Shown here: positions 1 through 8,031 of the stretch, piece after piece
Numbering within the stretch: position 1 is the first letter of the stretch
How the letters are laid out: each line of letters begins with the position of its first letter
Assembly (NCBI GenBank): GCA_002328835.1
Contig: DCWN01000002.1
Location: 116,950-127,387 of the forward strand
DNA length: 10,438 nucleotides
Reading direction: 5' to 3'
DNA from: Acidobacteria bacterium UBA2161
GTDB lineage: Bacteria; Acidobacteriota; Vicinamibacteria; Vicinamibacterales; UBA823
The notes under the pieces: model-generated
Told to the model about the DNA's origin: nothing
What the model saw: the letters and a program-made list of their open reading frames with translations, nothing else
Database searches by the model: none
Position numbers and translations under genes: made by a program

Positions 1-116
1 CCGACGCGCGGACCGGCCCGTCGGCGCTGCGCCTCGACATCGACGGTCGCGGTCATCGCCAGGATCGCAGCGGCCAGGACACTGACTCTCCACACGGTTC
101 CGGTGTTCTTGGGCAC
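1..116 (-). CDS. N-terminus of a secreted protein, cut by the window edge
   Basis: A GTG start at 116-114 is preceded by a strong ribosome binding site (GGAGGT, 126-121, four bases away). The 38 codons that follow are open to the edge. The translation begins MPKNTGTVWRVSVLAAAI and is a textbook Sec signal peptide: a short basic n-region (K3, R10), a hydrophobic core of about residues 11-24, and a likely cleavage after V-E-A at about residue 29. A basic stretch (QRRR) follows. The protein is therefore probably exported to the periplasm or outside. Its mature domain lies outside the window, so its function is unknown. It is transcribed divergently from the RdhA-like gene at 300, with 183 bp between the two starts. 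Confidence 0.72.
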   Translation of the reverse strand, partial: MPKNTGTVWRVSVLAAAILAMTATVDVEAQRRRAGPRV

Positions 117-120
117 GGTG

Positions 121-126
121 ACCTCC
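121..126 (-). promoter_or_regulatory. Shine-Dalgarno site of the left-edge secreted protein
   Basis: The minus strand reads GGAGGT here, followed by CACC and then GTG. This near-perfect anti-16S match fixes the start of the truncated gene at 116. The rest of the 117-299 gap shows no convincing sigma-70 promoter for either flanking gene. Confidence 0.7.
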
Positions 127-299
127 AGTTCACGAACGCCACGTGACTGTTGTGCATGCGGCATACCAGGTCGCGCATCCGGCGTTTCGGCCGCTGTCCA
201 TCGTCAGTTCATGGGGTCGGGGCCGCGCACAGGCCGGCCGGCTGTCCGGTTCGCATGACTCGCGTGTCGCTTCGAGACGTCAACTGCTAAGCTCGTTCT

Positions 300-1481
300 G
301 TGGCGAATCGTCCCGTCGACACCGATCGGGCCATGACCGACCGCGAGGCGGGCTTCGACGTGGGGCCCGAGTTCGAGCGCTTCGACCAGCGGAACGACGT
401 CTTCCGCCGGTCGTGGTGGGACGCTCGGATCCGGAGCGACAGGAGCAAGCAGTTCTACGCGACCTACCGTGAGCCGCTGACCCTGTGGCGCAGGACCGAC
501 GGGTTCACCCAGAAGGACTACGCCCTTCGGAACGCCGCCTGGCACGTCTCGGACCTCTTCACCGAGTTGAAGCAGGACGAGGATCGGCGCGAGGGGTTCA
601 CCGACGAATTCACCCTGGACCGTGGCGTGGCGCGCGAGCGGATGAACATGGGGACGCCGGCCGCGGCGGCCGCCGAGGTCAAGCGCGTCGCCCGGGGATT
701 CGGCGCCGACCTCGTCGGGATCACGGCCCACGACGAGCGCTGGATGTACGTGAACAAGTTCAGCGACCTCAGCCTGCAGGCGAAGCCGCAGGAGATCCCG
801 GCCGGCATGACGAGCGTCATCGTCACGGCGCAGTCGATGGACTACGACCTCATCCGGACGGTGCCGTCGGCGCTGAGCGGCGCGGCGACAGGCGCGGGGT
901 ATTCGCGCGATGCCATGGTCGTCCTCTCGACCGCGCAGTACATCCAGAATCTCGGCTATCAGGCGGTGGCCAGCATGAACGACACGTCGCTGGCGATCCC
1001 GCTTGCGATTCAGGCCGGCTTGGGTGAGTACGGCCGGCTTGGGCTGCTCATCACCAAGGAGTTCGGCCCGCGGGTCCGCCTCGGGAAGATCTACACCGAC
1101 CTGCCGGTGGCTCACGACCAGCCGGCGCGCTTCGGGGTCAAGGCGTTTTGCGACGTCTGCCGGCGCTGCAGCCAGGCCTGCCCTGTCAACGCGGTTTCCG
1201 AGGATGCGCCGAGCACGACGCGCCACAACGAGTCGAATCTTCGCGGCGTGCGCAAGTGGTCGATCGATGGCGAGAAGTGCTTCGGGTACTGGGCCGCCCA
1301 GAACAGCGACTGCGCGATCTGTCTACGGGTCTGCCCGTACAACAAGGACTTCTCGAAGTGGTGGCTGCGGGTGGGGCGGTGGCTGGCGGGGACGCCGCTG
1401 CGCCGGCTGATGCTCTGGCTCGATGTCGCGCTCGGCTACGGCGAGCGGATGGACCCGAAGCGCTGGTGGGCTAATTCCTAG
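300..1481 (+). CDS. RdhA-like reductive dehalogenase domain protein, cytoplasmic (no TAT signal)
   Basis: A 393-residue protein of the reductive dehalogenase (RdhA) family, which uses a corrinoid and two [4Fe-4S] clusters to remove halogens reductively. Two cluster motifs are visible: Cys284, 287, 290, 294 (CX2CX2CX3CP) and Cys327, 338, 341, 345 (CX10CX2CX3CP). The family core runs from about residue 200 to 270 and includes AGLGEYGRLGLLITKEFGPR and TDLPV. Tyr201, Asn227 and Arg260 have the same spacing as the recalled PceA active-site residues Tyr246, Asn272 and Arg305. The C-terminus (LGYGER...KRWW) is also typical, so the domain is complete. There is no twin-arginine signal, no membrane segment, no RdhB gene next door and no fused flavin/ferredoxin reductase domain. 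It is therefore probably a soluble cytoplasmic enzyme that needs separate electron donors. The GTG at 300 has only a weak ribosome site; ATG at 333 is an alternative. QueG (epoxyqueuosine reductase) is a related family but fits the motifs less well. The substrate is unknown. Confidence 0.86.
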   Translation: MANRPVDTDRAMTDREAGFDVGPEFERFDQRNDVFRRSWWDARIRSDRSKQFYATYREPLTLWRRTDGFTQKDYALRNAAWHVSDLFTELKQDEDRREGFTDEFTLDRGVARERMNMGTPAAAAAEVKRVARGFGADLVGITAHDERWMYVNKFSDLSLQAKPQEIPAGMTSVIVTAQSMDYDLIRTVPSALSGAATGAGYSRDAMVVLSTAQYIQNLGYQAVASMNDTSLAIPLAIQAGLGEYGRLGLLITKEFGPRVRLGKIYTDLPVAHDQPARFGVKAFCDVCRRCSQACPVNAVSEDAPSTTRHNESNLRGVRKWSIDGEKCFGYWAAQNSDCAICLRVCPYNKDFSKWWLRVGRWLAGTPLRRLMLWLDVALGYGERMDPKRWWANS

Positions 1482-1482
1482 A

Positions 1483-1499
1483 TGGGGGCTTCGCTCCCA
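1483..1499. terminator. Stem-loop in the convergent gap after the RdhA-like gene
   Basis: TGGGGGC and GCTCCCA pair over seven positions (one G-T wobble) around a TTC loop, starting one base after the stop codon of the RdhA-like gene. No T-run follows on the plus strand, so it is not a canonical intrinsic terminator. Its place between convergent genes suggests a transcript end or 3'-end protection. Confidence 0.38.
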
Positions 1500-1553
1500 A
1501 AGCCGTGCGCGCCTTGATCGTTCTTTGATTGCCTGCCTCCTTCGTGCCCCCTC

Positions 1554-3053
1554 TCACTCGCGGAAGACCTCCTCCCTCGACTGCCGAACGGCCGGGACGA
1601 GGACGAACAGAAGCAGCGTGACCGCGATGGCCAGTAGGACCAGGCTGATCGGGCGCTCGACGAAGACCGCCAGCCGCCCCTGCGAGAGTAGCATCGCCCG
1701 CCGGAAGTGCTCCTCCATCATCGGACCGAGTACCATCGCCATCAGCAGGGGCGCGGTGTCGCAGCCCAGCTTGCGGAACGCATAGCCAGCCAGGCCGGCT
1801 GCGGCCATGACGAGGACTTCGAAGGTCGAGTTGTTGAGCGCGAAGGCGCCGAGGCTGCAGAAGAGCACGATCATCGGAAACAACAGCCGGTATGGTGTCG
1901 ACAGGAAGCGCACCCAGAGTCCGATCAGCGGCAGGTTGAAGACGAGCAGGAGCGCGTTGCCGATCCACATGCTGGCGATGATTCCCCAGAAGAGTTCCGG
2001 CTGCGCCGTCATCACCTGCGGTCCAGGCGTGATGCCGTGGATCATCATCGCGCCGATCATCAGCGCCATGACCGGGTTCGCCGGCACGCCGAGCGTCAGC
2101 AGCGGGATGAACGACGTCTGAGCCGCGGCGTTGTTGGCCGATTCTGGGCCGGCGACGCCCTCGATCGCCCCGTTCCCGAACCGCGCGGGCTCGGCGGCCA
2201 GCTTCTTTTCCATCGCATAGGACGCGAACGCGCTCAGCACCGGCCCGCCCCCCGGCAGCGTGCCGAGCAGCGATCCGAGCGTCGTGCCCCGAAAGATGGC
2301 CGGTAGGGCGCGCCGCAGGTCGTCGCGCGTCGGCAGCAACCCGGCGACCCGTCGGGTCAGGAGGTCTCGGCGTGCACCCTGCTCGAGGTTGATCACGACC
2401 TCGGCCAGCCCGAAGAGGCCCATGGCCACCGGTGCGAACCCGACACCGTCGACCAGTTCGGGGATGCCGAAGGTGTACCGCGCGGTGCCGGTCGTCACAT
2501 CGGTGCCGACGAGCCCCACGAGCAGGCCCACCAAGATCATCGCCATCGCCTTCAGCACGGGGCCGCGGGCGAGCACGACGACGCCGACGAGCCCGAGCGC
2601 CATCAACGCCCAGTATTCGGCCGGCCCGAAGCTGAGCGCGATGAGGCCGAGCAGCGGTCCGGCGACGGCGATGACGACGGTTGCGACCGAGCCGGCGATG
2701 AACGACCCGATCGCCGCCGTCGAGAGCGCCGTGCCGGCCCGGCCCTGTCTGGCGAGTGCATGGCCGTCCAGGCAGGTGACGACCGACGACGCCTCGCCGG
2801 GAAGATTGACGAGAATCGCCGTCGTCGAGCCGCCGTACTGCGCGCCGTAGTAGATCCCGGCGAGCATGATCAGCGCGCCGACCGGCTCGAGCTGAAACGT
2901 GAGCGGTAACAGCAGGGCGACGGTCGTGAGCGGGCCGATGCCGGGCAGCACGCCGATCAGCGTGCCGAGCAGCACCCCCGCCAGACAGAACAGGAGGTTT
3001 TCGGGCGTGACCGCGACGCCGAAGCCGGTCGCGAGGTTGGCGAAGACGTCCAT
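1554..3053 (-). CDS. tctA: Tripartite tricarboxylate transporter, large membrane subunit TctA
   Basis: A 499-residue polytopic inner-membrane protein, the usual length for TctA, which forms the translocation pathway of TTT-family secondary transporters driven by an ion gradient. Family signatures are clear: GTLIGVLPGIGPLTTVALLLP (residues 30-50, duplicated half 1), YYGAQYGGSTTAILVNLPGE (68-87) followed by a TCLDGHALARQGRAG stretch. In the second half are LPGGGPVLSAFASYAMEKKL (266-285) and EGVAGPESANNAAAQTSFIP (298-317). About 12 hydrophobic segments can be picked out, the last at about 468-489. It is the third gene of tctC-tctB-tctA, starting 13 bp after the tctB stop. No Shine-Dalgarno site precedes its ATG, which suggests translational coupling to tctB. 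The substrate cannot be read from TctA; citrate, other di- or tricarboxylates and aromatic acids are all known for the family. Confidence 0.95.
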   Translation of the reverse strand: MDVFANLATGFGVAVTPENLLFCLAGVLLGTLIGVLPGIGPLTTVALLLPLTFQLEPVGALIMLAGIYYGAQYGGSTTAILVNLPGEASSVVTCLDGHALARQGRAGTALSTAAIGSFIAGSVATVVIAVAGPLLGLIALSFGPAEYWALMALGLVGVVVLARGPVLKAMAMILVGLLVGLVGTDVTTGTARYTFGIPELVDGVGFAPVAMGLFGLAEVVINLEQGARRDLLTRRVAGLLPTRDDLRRALPAIFRGTTLGSLLGTLPGGGPVLSAFASYAMEKKLAAEPARFGNGAIEGVAGPESANNAAAQTSFIPLLTLGVPANPVMALMIGAMMIHGITPGPQVMTAQPELFWGIIASMWIGNALLLVFNLPLIGLWVRFLSTPYRLLFPMIVLFCSLGAFALNNSTFEVLVMAAAGLAGYAFRKLGCDTAPLLMAMVLGPMMEEHFRRAMLLSQGRLAVFVERPISLVLLAIAVTLLLFVLVPAVRQSREEVFRE

Positions 3054-3066
3054 CGTTCGAACGCCG

Positions 3067-3510
3067 TCAGGGCAGCCAGTCGATCGGCAGGCCGAGCAGC
3101 CCGACGAAGATGATCGTCACGAGGATGGACAGTCCGGCCGCGAACGCGACCAGCTCTGGCAGCCGCACCCGCTTGGTGGCCAGGCCCGCCGCGACGACTG
3201 TCGCGAAGGCCGCGAGCAGCAGGCCGGCCGCGGAGATGAGCGATGCGAAGAGGAGCGCGGCGCCCAGGACGGTCGCGAGCGGCCGCCAGGCCCACGGGCC
3301 GAGGCGCGGCGCGGGTCGTTGCCGGGCGCGCACGCAGATGAGCGTCCCGAGTAGCAGCAGGGCGGTGCCGAGAACGATCGGCACGAAGCCGCTGCCCATC
3401 TGCGCCGGCGTGCCGATGGGGCCCTGGCTGCCGGCGACGAGCGCGAGCAGCGCCGTTGCGACAAAGGTCAGTCCTGCCGTGACGTCTGCCGTCGGCGTCA
3501 GCTTTGCCAT
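3067..3510 (-). CDS. tctB: Tripartite tricarboxylate transporter, small membrane subunit TctB
   Basis: A 147-residue protein with about four transmembrane segments (roughly residues 11-26, 42-60, 77-100 and 120-140), the size and topology of TctB. Residues 33-44 (GTPAQMGSGFVP) match the loop before the second segment that is conserved in this otherwise variable family. It pairs with TctA in the inner membrane. The ATG at 3510 has a GGAG site six bases upstream, and the gene starts 16 bp after tctC. Sequence alone would be a weak identification; the position between tctC and tctA makes it secure. Confidence 0.88.
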   Translation of the reverse strand: MAKLTPTADVTAGLTFVATALLALVAGSQGPIGTPAQMGSGFVPIVLGTALLLLGTLICVRARQRPAPRLGPWAWRPLATVLGAALLFASLISAAGLLLAAFATVVAAGLATKRVRLPELVAFAAGLSILVTIIFVGLLGLPIDWLP

Positions 3511-3526
3511 CGCGGGCTCCGCGTCG

Positions 3527-4492
3527 TCAGCGTCCCAGCCCGAGCGCGCTCACGACGTCGCGCATCACGGCCGAGTCGGCCACGGCGCGGGCGCCGAACG
3601 CCGCGCCGCCGGCAAAGGTCGGCAGCTGGAAGGTGCGATCAACCATCGCCAGGAACGCCTCGCTCTCGTAGGCTGCGCGGCACCCCGACTCGAGCGTCGC
3701 GAGGACGTTGGCGGGAACGCCGGCCGGAGCGATGACCCCGGTCGGAATCGATGTCGTCACGTCGTACCCCGACTCGCTCAGCGTCGGGACGTCCGGCATC
3801 CGTTCGAGCCGCGATGCGGCGAAGACGCCGAGCGGCCGCACCTGCTGCCCGGCGATCGAGCCTTCGGCGGTCGCGGCCAGCGTGATGTGACCCCCGAGTA
3901 GGTTCGTCACCGACTGCGCGTCGCCGCGAAAGGGGACGGCCGTCAGTTCGATGTCGGCGGCGGCGGCGAGCTGCTCCATGAAGAGGTGCGGAAAGCTGCC
4001 GACCCCGGGATGGCCGTAGGTGACCGCTCCGGGGTTGGCCCGGGCTGCGGTGACGACGTCGGCCATCGACTCGAAGGCGCCGTCGGCCCGACCCGATACG
4101 AGGAGGAAGCGTTCGGTCACCTGGCAGACGTACGAGAAGGCGTCGAGGTCGTAGGTCGTCTCGATGACGTGTGGCTGCGAGGTCAGCACGCCGCCCGGTA
4201 CGAACCCGAGCGTGTAGCCGTCCGGCGCGGCCGATGCGACCGCCGAGCCGCCAATCGTGCCGGACGCGCCGTCGCGATTGACGACGACAACCGGCTGTCC
4301 GACGGCGCTCGACAATCCGTCGGCGAACGCTCGTGCCGCCAGATCGGCGGCACCGCCCGCCGCGAACGGCACGACGAGGTCGATCGGCTCGGTGGGGAAG
4401 GCGTCGTCCGACGCTGGCGGTCCGCCGCGGCAGGCCGCGAGGGCGACGGCGAGTCCGGTCGCGATCGTGAAGATGCCACCGGTTCGGCTCAC
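3527..4492 (-). CDS. tctC: Tripartite tricarboxylate transporter, substrate-binding lipoprotein TctC
   Basis: A 321-residue extracytoplasmic binding protein of the TctC/Bug family that captures a carboxylate and delivers it to TctAB. The N-terminus is a lipoprotein signal: hydrophobic residues 7-20 and a lipobox LAAC with Cys21 as the lipid-modified residue. Family hallmarks follow: IDLVVPFAAGGAADLAAR (37-54), the VVVVNRDGASGTIGG strand-turn (68-82), APDGYTLGF (89-97), YGHPGVGSFPHL (159-170) and the LGGHI region (199-203). The start is GTG at 4492, chosen because GGGAG lies seven bases upstream and the signal peptide begins at once. It is first in tctCBA and directly follows a TATAAT box. Membrane anchoring by lipid is less usual than the free periplasmic form common in Proteobacteria. 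The ligand is unknown. Confidence 0.93.
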   Translation of the reverse strand: MSRTGGIFTIATGLAVALAACRGGPPASDDAFPTEPIDLVVPFAAGGAADLAARAFADGLSSAVGQPVVVVNRDGASGTIGGSAVASAAPDGYTLGFVPGGVLTSQPHVIETTYDLDAFSYVCQVTERFLLVSGRADGAFESMADVVTAARANPGAVTYGHPGVGSFPHLFMEQLAAAADIELTAVPFRGDAQSVTNLLGGHITLAATAEGSIAGQQVRPLGVFAASRLERMPDVPTLSESGYDVTTSIPTGVIAPAGVPANVLATLESGCRAAYESEAFLAMVDRTFQLPTFAGGAAFGARAVADSAVMRDVVSALGLGR

Positions 4493-4543
4493 CGCTCGAC
4501 TCCCTTCTGATGTTGCGAGATCCGCTGTCGGGAACGAGTCGCG

Positions 4544-4549
4544 ATTATA
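4544..4549 (-). promoter_or_regulatory. Candidate -10 box of the tctCBA promoter
   Basis: The minus strand reads TATAAT, a perfect sigma-70 -10 hexamer, in the 86-bp gap between pyc and tctC. It would give a 5' leader of about 45 bases. No good TTGACA lies 16-18 bp upstream, so an activator or another sigma factor may be needed. Two direct copies of CTCCGAT (minus strand, 4570-4564 and 4555-4549) are 15 bp apart, and the second touches the -10 box, as an operator might. In such GC-rich DNA an AT-only hexamer at this place is unlikely to be accidental, but no start site is known. Confidence 0.5.
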
Positions 4550-4578
4550 TCGGAGAGCCGCCGATCGGAGTGGCCAGG

Positions 4579-7500
4579 TCAGGCGAGCCTGATTACCAGA
4601 TCACCGGCAACCACCTGCGTTCCCGGATGGACGAGCACCTCGGCGACCTCGCCGTCGCGTTCGGCGTAAATCGAGGTTTCCATCTTCATCGCTTCGAGCG
4701 AGAGCAGCTTCTCTCCTCGCGACACGCGGTCGCCGGGCTTCACCGCCACGAGGGTCACGAGCCCCGGCATGGCGGCCGCCAGCTGCTTCGGGTCGGCGGG
4801 ATCGGCCTGCACGTGGGCAGGCGCACTGGCCGTCAGCTGCCGATCCTGCACGGTCACGTGGCGCGGCTGGCCGTTCAATTCGAAGAAGATCGTCCGGACG
4901 CCGTCGTCGTTCGGCTCGCCGATGGCGACCAGGCGGATGAGCAACGTCTTGCCGCGCTCGATCTCGACGACCGTCTCCTCGCCCGGCTCCAGGCCGTAGA
5001 GGAACGACGGGGTCGGCAGCACACTCACGTCCGAGTAGCGGTCCTCGTGTGCGCTGAATTCCGCGAAGACCTTGGGGAACATCAGGTGCGACAACACGTC
5101 GCGCCGGCTGGCCGGCCGGCCCAGCTCGTCGCTGAGGGTGGCGCGGACCGCCTTCAAATCGGCCGCTGGCAGACCCGCGCCAGGGCGGCCGCGCTTCGGC
5201 TTCTGGCCTCGAAGGATCCGCTGGCGGACTTTCGGCGGAAAGCCGCCGTGGGGCTGGCCCAGGCCGCCGGCGACCAGTTCGACCACCGAGTCCGGGAAGG
5301 CCAGTTCCCGCTCGGAGGTCAGGATGGCATCGGCCGACAGATTGTTCGTCACGAGGTAGAGCGCCAGGTCGCCGATCGCCTTCGAGCTGGGCGTGACCTT
5401 GATGACGTCACCCAGCAGCCGGTTCGCGTCCTCGTAGGCGCGGCAGATCTCGTGCCAGCGTGACGCCAGGCCGAGCGATGCGGCCTGCTGCCGCAGATTG
5501 GTCGTCTGCCCGCCCGGCATCTCGTGACGGTAGACATCGGCGGAAGCGGCACGCATGCCCGCCTCGAACGGCTGATAGAAGTCGCGGGCCGCCTCCCAGT
5601 ACTCGGCGATCTGCTGGAGCGCCTCGCCGTCGAGGCCCGTGTCGCGCTTCGTGAACCGCAGCGCTTCGACGATGCCGTCCATGATCGGCTGCGACGTCAT
5701 CCCCGACAGCGGTCCCGAGGCCGCATCGGCGATGTCGAGGCCGGCCTCGGTGGCCTTCAAGACGGCCGCCGCCTGCACCCCCGCCGAGTCGTGCGTGTGA
5801 AAGTGAATCGGCAGGTCGGTCTCCTGGCGCAGCGCCTTGACGAGCCGCTCGGCCGCGTAGGGCTTGCACAGCCCGGCCATGTCCTTGATGGCCAGCAGGT
5901 GCGCGCCCATCTTCTCCAGTTTCTTGGCCAGCCCGACGTAGTAGTCGAGGCTGTACTTCGTCCGGTCGGGGTCGAGGATGTCGCCGGTATAGCAGATGGC
6001 CGCCTCGCACAGCGCATCGGTCCGTCGCACCGCGTCCATCGCCGCCTTCATATTTGGCAGGTAGTTGAGCGCATCGAAGATTCGGAAGACGTCGATGCCG
6101 GCCGAGGCCGATTCGGCGACGAACGCGCGCACGACGTTGTCTGGGTAGGTGCCGTAGCCGACGCCGTTCGCGCCGCGCAGCAGCATCTGGAAGAGGATGT
6201 TCGGGATCCGTTCGCGCAGCGTCGTCAGCCGGTCCCACGGAGATTCCTTGAGGAACCGCATCGCGCTGTCGAACGTCGCGCCGCCCCACATCTCGAGTGA
6301 GAAGAGCGTCGAGGCCCGCCGCGCATACAAGTCGGCGACGGCCAGCATGTCGTAGGTCCGAATCCGAGTCGCGAGCAGCGACTGGTGCGCGTCGCGGAAC
6401 GTCGTGTCGGTCACGAGCAGCGGCCGCTGCCTTCTGATCCAGCCGCAGAACCTCTCCGCACCCATCCGCCGCAATCGGTCGCGCGTCCCGTCTGGGATCG
6501 GCTGCTGCCCGTGGTGCGGCGGAAGCGGCACCGGTTCGCGGCGGACGTCGGCCGGCCGCTCAGGCACCAGCGGGTGGCCGTTGATGGCCACCTCGGCCAG
6601 GTAGGTGCACAGTTTCGTCGCCCGGTCGCGTGGGGCCGAGAACTCCAGGAGCTCTGGGGTCTCGTCGATGAAGTGCGTCGTGCACGCGCCCTCCAGGAAG
6701 GTCGGGTGCAGGACCAGGTTGATGAGGAACGGGAGGTTGGTCTTGACCCCCCGGACCCGAAACTCCTGCAGGCACCGCTCCATCCGGCGCGCGGCGTCCG
6801 GGAATCGCTGACCAGAGGTGACGACCTTGACCAGCAACGAGTCGTAGTGGGGCGTGACCACAGCGCCGGAAAACGCCGTGCCCGCATCGAGCCGAACGCC
6901 CATCCCACCCGGCGAGCGATAGTGGGTGATCTTGCCGTAGTCGGGGATGAAGGAATTCTCCGGGACCTCGGTCGTCACGCGGCACTGGATTGCGTGCCCG
7001 CGCACACTGACGGCCTGCTGTGACGGTAGCCCGATTCGATCGTCGTCGAGCGCGATCCCCTGCGCCGCCAAGATCTGCGCCTTGACGATGTCGACGCCGG
7101 TGACCGCCTCGGTGACCGTGTGCTCCACCTGGATGCGTGGGTTGACCTCGATGAAGAAGCAGTCGCCGGTGTCCGAGTCCAGGAGGAACTCGACGGTGCC
7201 GGCGTTGTCGAAGCCCGCGGCGCGGCCGAGCGCCAGCGCGTGGGTGCAGACCTCTTCGCGCGCCGCGCGCGGGAGCAGACTCGGTGCGATCTCGACGACC
7301 TTTTGATGGCGCCGCTGCACCGAGCAATCGCGCTCGTACAGGTGTACCAGGTGCCCGTGCTGGTCGCCGAGAAGCTGGACCTCGATGTGGCGCGGCCGGG
7401 CGATGTAGCGTTCCAGAAAGAGGTCGGGGCTGCCGAATGCCGCCATCGACTCGCGCTGCGCTTCCTCGAAGCGGGACGGCACGTCGGCGGCGCGCTCGAC

Positions 7501-8019
7501 GACGCGCATCCCCCGGCCGCCACCTCCCTTGGCGGCCTTGAGCAGGACCGGATAGCCGAGTCGTTTCGCCACGCGCTTCGCTTCGGCGGCGTCGGCCAGC
7601 GGACGCTCGCTGCCCGGGAGTACCGGCACGCCGGCGCGTTTCCCGAGGGCCCGGGCGGCGACCTTGTCGCCGAGTTGCTCCAGCAGGCGCACACTCGGGC
7701 CGACGAAGATGATGCCCGCCTTCGCGCAGGCACGGGCCAGGGCCGGGCTCTCCGAGAGGAACCCGTAGCCCGGGTGAATGGCGTCGATCGATTGCTCGAC
7801 GGCCAAGCCGACCAATGCCTCCACGTCGAGATACGACTTGATCGGCTCGCCCGGCGCACCGATCTCGTAGGCCTCGTCCGCCTTGAACCGGTGCAACGCG
7901 TAGCGATCCTCGTGCGCGTACACCGCGACCGTTCCGATGCCGAGTTCGTGGCCGGCGCGGAAGATGCGGATGGCGATTTCGCTGCGGTTGGCGACCAGCA
8001 GCCGACAGATCGGTTGCAT
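4579..8019 (-). CDS. pyc: Pyruvate carboxylase, single-chain biotin enzyme
   Basis: A 1146-residue complete pyruvate carboxylase (EC 6.4.1.1), which makes oxaloacetate from pyruvate, bicarbonate and ATP to refill the TCA cycle. The biotin carboxylase domain covers about residues 1-455: ATP-binding AKGGGGRGM (163-171), ERDCSVQRRHQKVVE (229-243) and FFIEVNPRIQVEHTVTE (288-304). The carboxyltransferase domain is at about 530-830: DTTFRDAHQSLLATR (538-552) with metal ligand Asp543, Lys712 (the carbamylated Lys in AIKDMAGL), and His741 and His743 (HFHTHDSAG). Thr876 sits where the carboxyl-transfer threonine is expected. All these are offset by six from recalled Rhizobium etli numbering. The biotin carrier domain is at about 1080-1146, with biotinyl Lys1112 in EAMKMET. 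It begins 12 bp after the MBL gene stop and has only a weak ribosome site, so co-transcription and coupling with that gene are likely. Confidence 0.97.
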   Translation of the reverse strand: MQPICRLLVANRSEIAIRIFRAGHELGIGTVAVYAHEDRYALHRFKADEAYEIGAPGEPIKSYLDVEALVGLAVEQSIDAIHPGYGFLSESPALARACAKAGIIFVGPSVRLLEQLGDKVAARALGKRAGVPVLPGSERPLADAAEAKRVAKRLGYPVLLKAAKGGGGRGMRVVERAADVPSRFEEAQRESMAAFGSPDLFLERYIARPRHIEVQLLGDQHGHLVHLYERDCSVQRRHQKVVEIAPSLLPRAAREEVCTHALALGRAAGFDNAGTVEFLLDSDTGDCFFIEVNPRIQVEHTVTEAVTGVDIVKAQILAAQGIALDDDRIGLPSQQAVSVRGHAIQCRVTTEVPENSFIPDYGKITHYRSPGGMGVRLDAGTAFSGAVVTPHYDSLLVKVVTSGQRFPDAARRMERCLQEFRVRGVKTNLPFLINLVLHPTFLEGACTTHFIDETPELLEFSAPRDRATKLCTYLAEVAINGHPLVPERPADVRREPVPLPPHHGQQPIPDGTRDRLRRMGAERFCGWIRRQRPLLVTDTTFRDAHQSLLATRIRTYDMLAVADLYARRASTLFSLEMWGGATFDSAMRFLKESPWDRLTTLRERIPNILFQMLLRGANGVGYGTYPDNVVRAFVAESASAGIDVFRIFDALNYLPNMKAAMDAVRRTDALCEAAICYTGDILDPDRTKYSLDYYVGLAKKLEKMGAHLLAIKDMAGLCKPYAAERLVKALRQETDLPIHFHTHDSAGVQAAAVLKATEAGLDIADAASGPLSGMTSQPIMDGIVEALRFTKRDTGLDGEALQQIAEYWEAARDFYQPFEAGMRAASADVYRHEMPGGQTTNLRQQAASLGLASRWHEICRAYEDANRLLGDVIKVTPSSKAIGDLALYLVTNNLSADAILTSERELAFPDSVVELVAGGLGQPHGGFPPKVRQRILRGQKPKRGRPGAGLPAADLKAVRATLSDELGRPASRRDVLSHLMFPKVFAEFSAHEDRYSDVSVLPTPSFLYGLEPGEETVVEIERGKTLLIRLVAIGEPNDDGVRTIFFELNGQPRHVTVQDRQLTASAPAHVQADPADPKQLAAAMPGLVTLVAVKPGDRVSRGEKLLSLEAMKMETSIYAERDGEVAEVLVHPGTQVVAGDLVIRLA

Positions 8020-8031
8020 CGAAGTCTGATC

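Noticed and set aside
204..1226. Long minus-strand open frame (340 codons) opposite the RdhA-like gene
   Set aside because: It is Arg/Pro/Val-rich with no motif or ribosome site and lies over a plus-strand gene with unambiguous RdhA motifs. It is a high-GC shadow frame.
300..1481. Epoxyqueuosine reductase (QueG) as the name of the iron-sulfur protein
   Set aside because: Cluster spacing is similar, but the GLGEYGR...GPRVR...TDLP block, the Tyr/Asn/Arg spacing and the YG...WW tail match RdhA better.
4510..5463. Plus-strand open frame over the pyc 3' part and the tctC promoter gap
   Set aside because: Composition is His/Arg/Gly-rich and typical of an antisense frame. pyc on the other strand has catalytic motifs throughout.
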